DNA from: Microbispora hainanensis
Lineage (GTDB): Bacteria > Actinomycetota > Actinomycetes > Streptosporangiales > Streptosporangiaceae
Assembly (NCBI RefSeq): GCF_036186745.1
Contig: NZ_CP108086.1
Span: 3,968,001 to 4,032,000, forward strand
Direction: 5' to 3'
Length of the DNA: 64,000 nucleotides
Shown here: positions 61,056 to 64,000 of the stretch, in pieces
Numbering within the stretch: position 1 is the first letter of the stretch
How the letters are laid out: every line of letters begins with the position of its first letter
Position numbers and translations under genes: made by a program
Notes under the pieces: generated by a model
What the model was told of the DNA's origin: nothing
The model's input: the letters and a program-made list of their open reading frames with translations, nothing else
The model's database searches: none

Positions 61056-62006
61056 GTGAGCGTGGTGGAGCGGGCCGGCGGGGCGGGGCTGCACGAGGTT
61101 GGGCTGCATGAGATGGCACCAGGGATCTTCGCCTGGGTGCAGCCGGACGGCACGTGGTGGGTGAACAACGCCGGGGCCGTGGCGGGCGACGACGGCGTCC
61201 TGATCGTCGACACCTGCGCGACCGAGGCGCGCACCCGGCGGTTCCTCGGCGCGGTCGCCGAGGCGACCGGCGGCGCCCCGGTCAGGATGGCGGTGAACAC
61301 CCACCAGCACGGGGACCACTGCTACGGAAACAGCCTGCTCCCGGACGACACGGTCGTCTTCGGGCACGCGGCGATGAGAGAGGCGTTGCTCGTCGATCCG
61401 ATCATCGACGGCTGCCCGCCGGTGTGGGCGCCGGTGCCCGACTGGGGACAGGTGACGCGCCGCCCGCCGACGGTGGTCTTCGGCTCCGAGCTGACCGTGC
61501 ATGTGGGGACGCACCGCGTCGAGCTGCGGCACCCCGGCCACGCCGCCCACACCCCCGGCGACGTGGTGGCGTGGCTTCCCGGCGAACGCGTGCTGTTCGC
61601 GGGAGACCTGCTGTTCAACGGGCTGACCCCGATGGTGCTGATGGGGTCGGTCGAGGGGGCGCTGCGGTCGCTCGACTGGCTGGCGGCCTTCGAGCCGGAG
61701 CACATCGTGCCGGGCCACGGCCCGCTCGCCACCGCCGCCGAGCTGCCCGAGGTGCTGGCCGCGCACGAGCGCTACTACCGCTTCGTCCTCGACACCGCCC
61801 GGACGGGACGGGAAAGCGGGCTCACCCCGCTCGCCGCCGCGCAGGCCGCCGACCTGGGCGAGTTCGCCGGATGGGCGGACGCCGAGCGCCTGGTGCTCAA
61901 CCTGCACCGCGCCTACGCCGATGCCGAAGGCGGCGAGGTGGATCTCCTCGCCGCCTTCGGTGACGCGATGGCCTGGCACGGCGGGCCGCTGCCGACCTCG
62001 GTCTGA
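61056..62006 (+). CDS. MBL-fold metallo-hydrolase
   Basis: A 316-residue metallo-beta-lactamase-fold protein. The metal motif is NTHQHGDHCYGN (His83, His85, Asp87, His88). Further ligands follow in HPGHAAHTPGDVV and RVLFAGDLLFNG, and the late His is in EHIVPGHGPL, so a binuclear site looks complete. The subgroup resembles quinoprotein relay or cyclase-like MBL hydrolases. GTG 61056 follows a GAGAGG sequence; a TAGGGT box lies about 40 bases upstream. It runs in the same direction as the oxidoreductase gene 138 bases earlier and converges on the GH3 gene. Substrate unknown. Confidence 0.88.
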   Translation: MSVVERAGGAGLHEVGLHEMAPGIFAWVQPDGTWWVNNAGAVAGDDGVLIVDTCATEARTRRFLGAVAEATGGAPVRMAVNTHQHGDHCYGNSLLPDDTVVFGHAAMREALLVDPIIDGCPPVWAPVPDWGQVTRRPPTVVFGSELTVHVGTHRVELRHPGHAAHTPGDVVAWLPGERVLFAGDLLFNGLTPMVLMGSVEGALRSLDWLAAFEPEHIVPGHGPLATAAELPEVLAAHERYYRFVLDTARTGRESGLTPLAAAQAADLGEFAGWADAERLVLNLHRAYADAEGGEVDLLAAFGDAMAWHGGPLPTSV

Positions 62007-62036
62007 GATCAGTCCGAGATCAGTCTGGGATCGGCG

Positions 62037-64000
62037 TCACGACCAGCCCTGCAGGCCGGCTCCGTACGGATAGAGGGGGTCGCCGTAGGTGGTGGGGACG
62101 GTCTGGCCCGCGTCGATGCGGGCCCGGATCTCCGCACGCTGGGCGGCGGTCGCGCCCAGGTCGTAGGGGAGGTTCCAGTCTTCGACCGCGTCTTCGAGCA
62201 CGTCGCCGCCGCCCGGCTTGAGGATCTGGTCGAGGCTGCGCGGGAGCTGCCACGGCAGGCGCCCGCGCGGGGTGTAGTCGCCGAACAGGAGGCTCGCCGT
62301 GGCCGGGCCGACCTCCTCACCACCCCGGTACGTCACCACGATGGCGTCGGCCAGGCCGTTCCACTCGCTGATGACGATGGGCCGGGGAAGGGTCAGCACA
62401 ACGACGACCGGAATGCCCTGGTTCTTGAAGTTCTGGATGACGGCAAGCTGGTCGGCGGGCAACTGGGGTCGCTCCTTCACCCAGGCGGTGGCGTGCGTGT
62501 AGGTCGGCTCGCCGACGGCCACGATCGCCAGCTTGGGTGAGGGCCCGGTGTCCTGATAGACGTTGACGCCCTCGGTGGCCGCCCGCGCCCTGACCGCGTC
62601 CAGCAGGGTCTTCGAGCCGTACTCCTCGTGGAAGTAGCTCGTCCAGATGCAGCAGGCCGTGCCGTCGGTGGCCCGCGGACCGGCGACCACGATGTTGTCG
62701 CCCGCCTTGAGCTTCAGCGGCAGCACGCCGTTGTTCTTGAGCAGCGTGTCGGACTCCCGGGCGGCCTGGTTGGCGAGCGCGACGTACGACGGCTGGTGGA
62801 ACCGGTAGGGCCCGTTCACCGGGTCGCCGTACGGGCGCTCGAACACGCCGAGCGTGAACTTCAGGCGCAGGATCCGGGTCACCGCGTCGTTGATCCGCGC
62901 CATGGGCACGTTGGCGAGGAAGGTCGCCATCGTGAACCCCTCTGCGCCGGGGTCGGCCCCGCCCATCACGTCCGAGCCGGCGTTCGCGGCCTTGACCCAG
63001 ACCGTGGACGGCAGCCAGTCGGTCGTGATGAGACCGGTGTAGCCGAGGTTGTCACGCAGGTAGTCGAGGATCGGCTTGCTGTCGCCCGCGCCCGACCCGC
63101 CCGGGTCGAGGTAGGAGCTCCCGGCGTAGCCCGGCATGATGTTGACCGCACCGGCCTCCATCGCGGCCCTGAACGGGATCATGTGATATTTGATCGTCAC
63201 CGCGTCGTAGGTGATGCCGGCCTCGCCGCCCGCGCCCTCACCCGGCCAGTGCTTGACGGTCGCCAGCACCGAGCCGGGGTTGAGCTCGGGGCCGCCCTGC
63301 AGCCCGGCCACCAGCGCGCGGACCTGCGCCGCCGCGACGTCGGCGTTCTCGCCGTTGCCCTCCTGGATGCGGGGGTAGAGGACCTTGGTGCCGACCTCGG
63401 CCAGCGGGCCGAGCACGCCGCGCGCCCCGACCTCCAGCTCCTCGCGGCGCTGCATGTCGCCCAGCTTGTAGTCGAGCGCGTAGTCCTTGCCCGCCGCGAG
63501 CGTGCTCTGCAGCGGATAGGTGGTCTGATATCCGGCGATGGTGTCGCCCGCCGAGACGGGCGGGATGCCCAGCCGGGTCCCCGACGCGGCCAGCAGCACG
63601 GCGTGCAGGTCGTTCGGCAGCGCCGGGCCGAAGTGCCACCCCGACAGCGGGTAGGTCTGGGCGTTGTAGAACATCTGGTACGCCTTCTCCTCGGGGGTCA
63701 TCCTGCCGAGAAGGTCGTTGACGCGGGTCTCGATCGGCAGCCGCCAGTTCTCGTACGGCTCGATCGTGCCGTTCTTGTTGAGGTCACGGGCGCCCTGGAC
63801 GATCGGGACGCCGTCGGCGACCTGCTCGATGTCGGGCAGATAGAGGCTGAAGGTGCGGATGTTCGAGGTCGTCCTGGCGCCCGAGCCGCTCACCGCGACG
63901 ACGTACCACTTGTACGTCCACCGGTCGGGGATGTCCCAGGTGGGCGTGTAGGTGGTGCCGGTCGGCTCGGCGACCTTGGTGTAGAGGTCGATGAGGTTGC
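62037..64000 (-). CDS. Secreted GH3-type beta-glucosidase-like enzyme, truncated at window edge
   Basis: At least 653 residues are visible and the frame stays open through base 64000, so the N-terminus (probably signal peptide and part of an FN3-like domain with WTYKWYVVAVSGSGA) is missing. The GH3 N-domain has LGRMTPEEKAYQMFYNAQ, ATVKHWPGEGAGGEAG and the nucleophile Asp in YTGLITTDWLPSTVW. The C-domain has ESDTLLKNNGVLPLKLK, ERPQLPADQLAVIQNF and the ending LYPYGAGLQGW. GH3 enzymes release terminal beta-linked sugars. A codon for Val-start at 63893 is possible but unlikely, since coding sequence continues upstream. The GH3 gene converges on the MBL gene with 30 bases between them. Confidence 0.85.
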   Translation of the reverse strand, partial: NLIDLYTKVAEPTGTTYTPTWDIPDRWTYKWYVVAVSGSGARTTSNIRTFSLYLPDIEQVADGVPIVQGARDLNKNGTIEPYENWRLPIETRVNDLLGRMTPEEKAYQMFYNAQTYPLSGWHFGPALPNDLHAVLLAASGTRLGIPPVSAGDTIAGYQTTYPLQSTLAAGKDYALDYKLGDMQRREELEVGARGVLGPLAEVGTKVLYPRIQEGNGENADVAAAQVRALVAGLQGGPELNPGSVLATVKHWPGEGAGGEAGITYDAVTIKYHMIPFRAAMEAGAVNIMPGYAGSSYLDPGGSGAGDSKPILDYLRDNLGYTGLITTDWLPSTVWVKAANAGSDVMGGADPGAEGFTMATFLANVPMARINDAVTRILRLKFTLGVFERPYGDPVNGPYRFHQPSYVALANQAARESDTLLKNNGVLPLKLKAGDNIVVAGPRATDGTACCIWTSYFHEEYGSKTLLDAVRARAATEGVNVYQDTGPSPKLAIVAVGEPTYTHATAWVKERPQLPADQLAVIQNFKNQGIPVVVVLTLPRPIVISEWNGLADAIVVTYRGGEEVGPATASLLFGDYTPRGRLPWQLPRSLDQILKPGGGDVLEDAVEDWNLPYDLGATAAQRAEIRARIDAGQTVPTTYGDPLYPYGAGLQGWS

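Overview
The window is high-GC DNA with actinomycete codon usage, GTG and ATG starts, GGAGG-type ribosome binding sites, many secreted CBM-bearing proteins, and Pro/Gln-rich membrane proteins. It most resembles a filamentous actinomycete, probably of the Streptosporangiales. That placement is an inference from gene content, because no rRNA gene or phylogenetic marker is present.

Layout. 1-5.6 kb: the 3' end of a DHA2-type MFS transporter, a secreted GH16-CBM6 glucanase with two operator palindromes, a secreted DUF5666-like protein, a divergent TetR/alpha-beta hydrolase pair and a stand-alone receiver protein. 5.7-11 kb: tRNA-Arg(CCG), an adjacent decayed tyrosine-integrase 3' end, and a run of poorly characterised genes (calcium-binding protein plus partner, DUF7710 protein, HEAT-repeat protein, orphan Imm51-type immunity protein). 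This looks like an old tRNA-associated island. 11-18.5 kb: a large secreted beta-helix/ricin-B protein, S4 RNA-binding protein, Nudix hydrolase, Ser/Thr kinase, VOC protein and DUF1579-like protein. Several of these appear to be leaderless.

18.6-32.2 kb is a leftward organosulfur-scavenging region. It holds an Ssu/Tau-like ABC importer, four flavin-dependent LLM monooxygenase genes (one collapsed by an in-frame deletion), an FMO-like flavoprotein, an MFS exporter, an amidohydrolase, a rhodanese and a flavin reductase. The reductase has a recognisable promoter and a translationally coupled 21-residue upstream ORF.

33.3-48.9 kb is the most interesting part: a compact divergent nonribosomal peptide cluster. 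Leftward lie a C-A-T-C-A-T synthetase (A1 pocket reads as glycine; A2 pocket is acidic and suggests a basic residue), a free carrier protein, a free condensation domain and a dimethylformamidase-like protein. Rightward lie an acyl-AMP ligase, a C-PCP didomain protein and a dedicated E1-alpha/E1-beta/E2 2-oxoacid-dehydrogenase set. There is no thioesterase and no E3. I propose that the E1/E2 set makes a thioester-bound acyl unit for the assembly line.

49-64 kb: two membrane-anchored extracellular proteins (a HExxH peptidase and a PQQ-type propeller), the CotH/VTC/DUF4956 trio, a secreted M14 carboxypeptidase, an RpiR regulator, an ArsR regulator divergent from a quinone-oxidoreductase-like enzyme across a large nested dyad, an MBL-fold hydrolase and a truncated secreted GH3 enzyme. 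A GAAACTTTC motif recurs upstream of the beta-helix protein, the DUF4956 operon and the M14 gene, which suggests a shared regulator.
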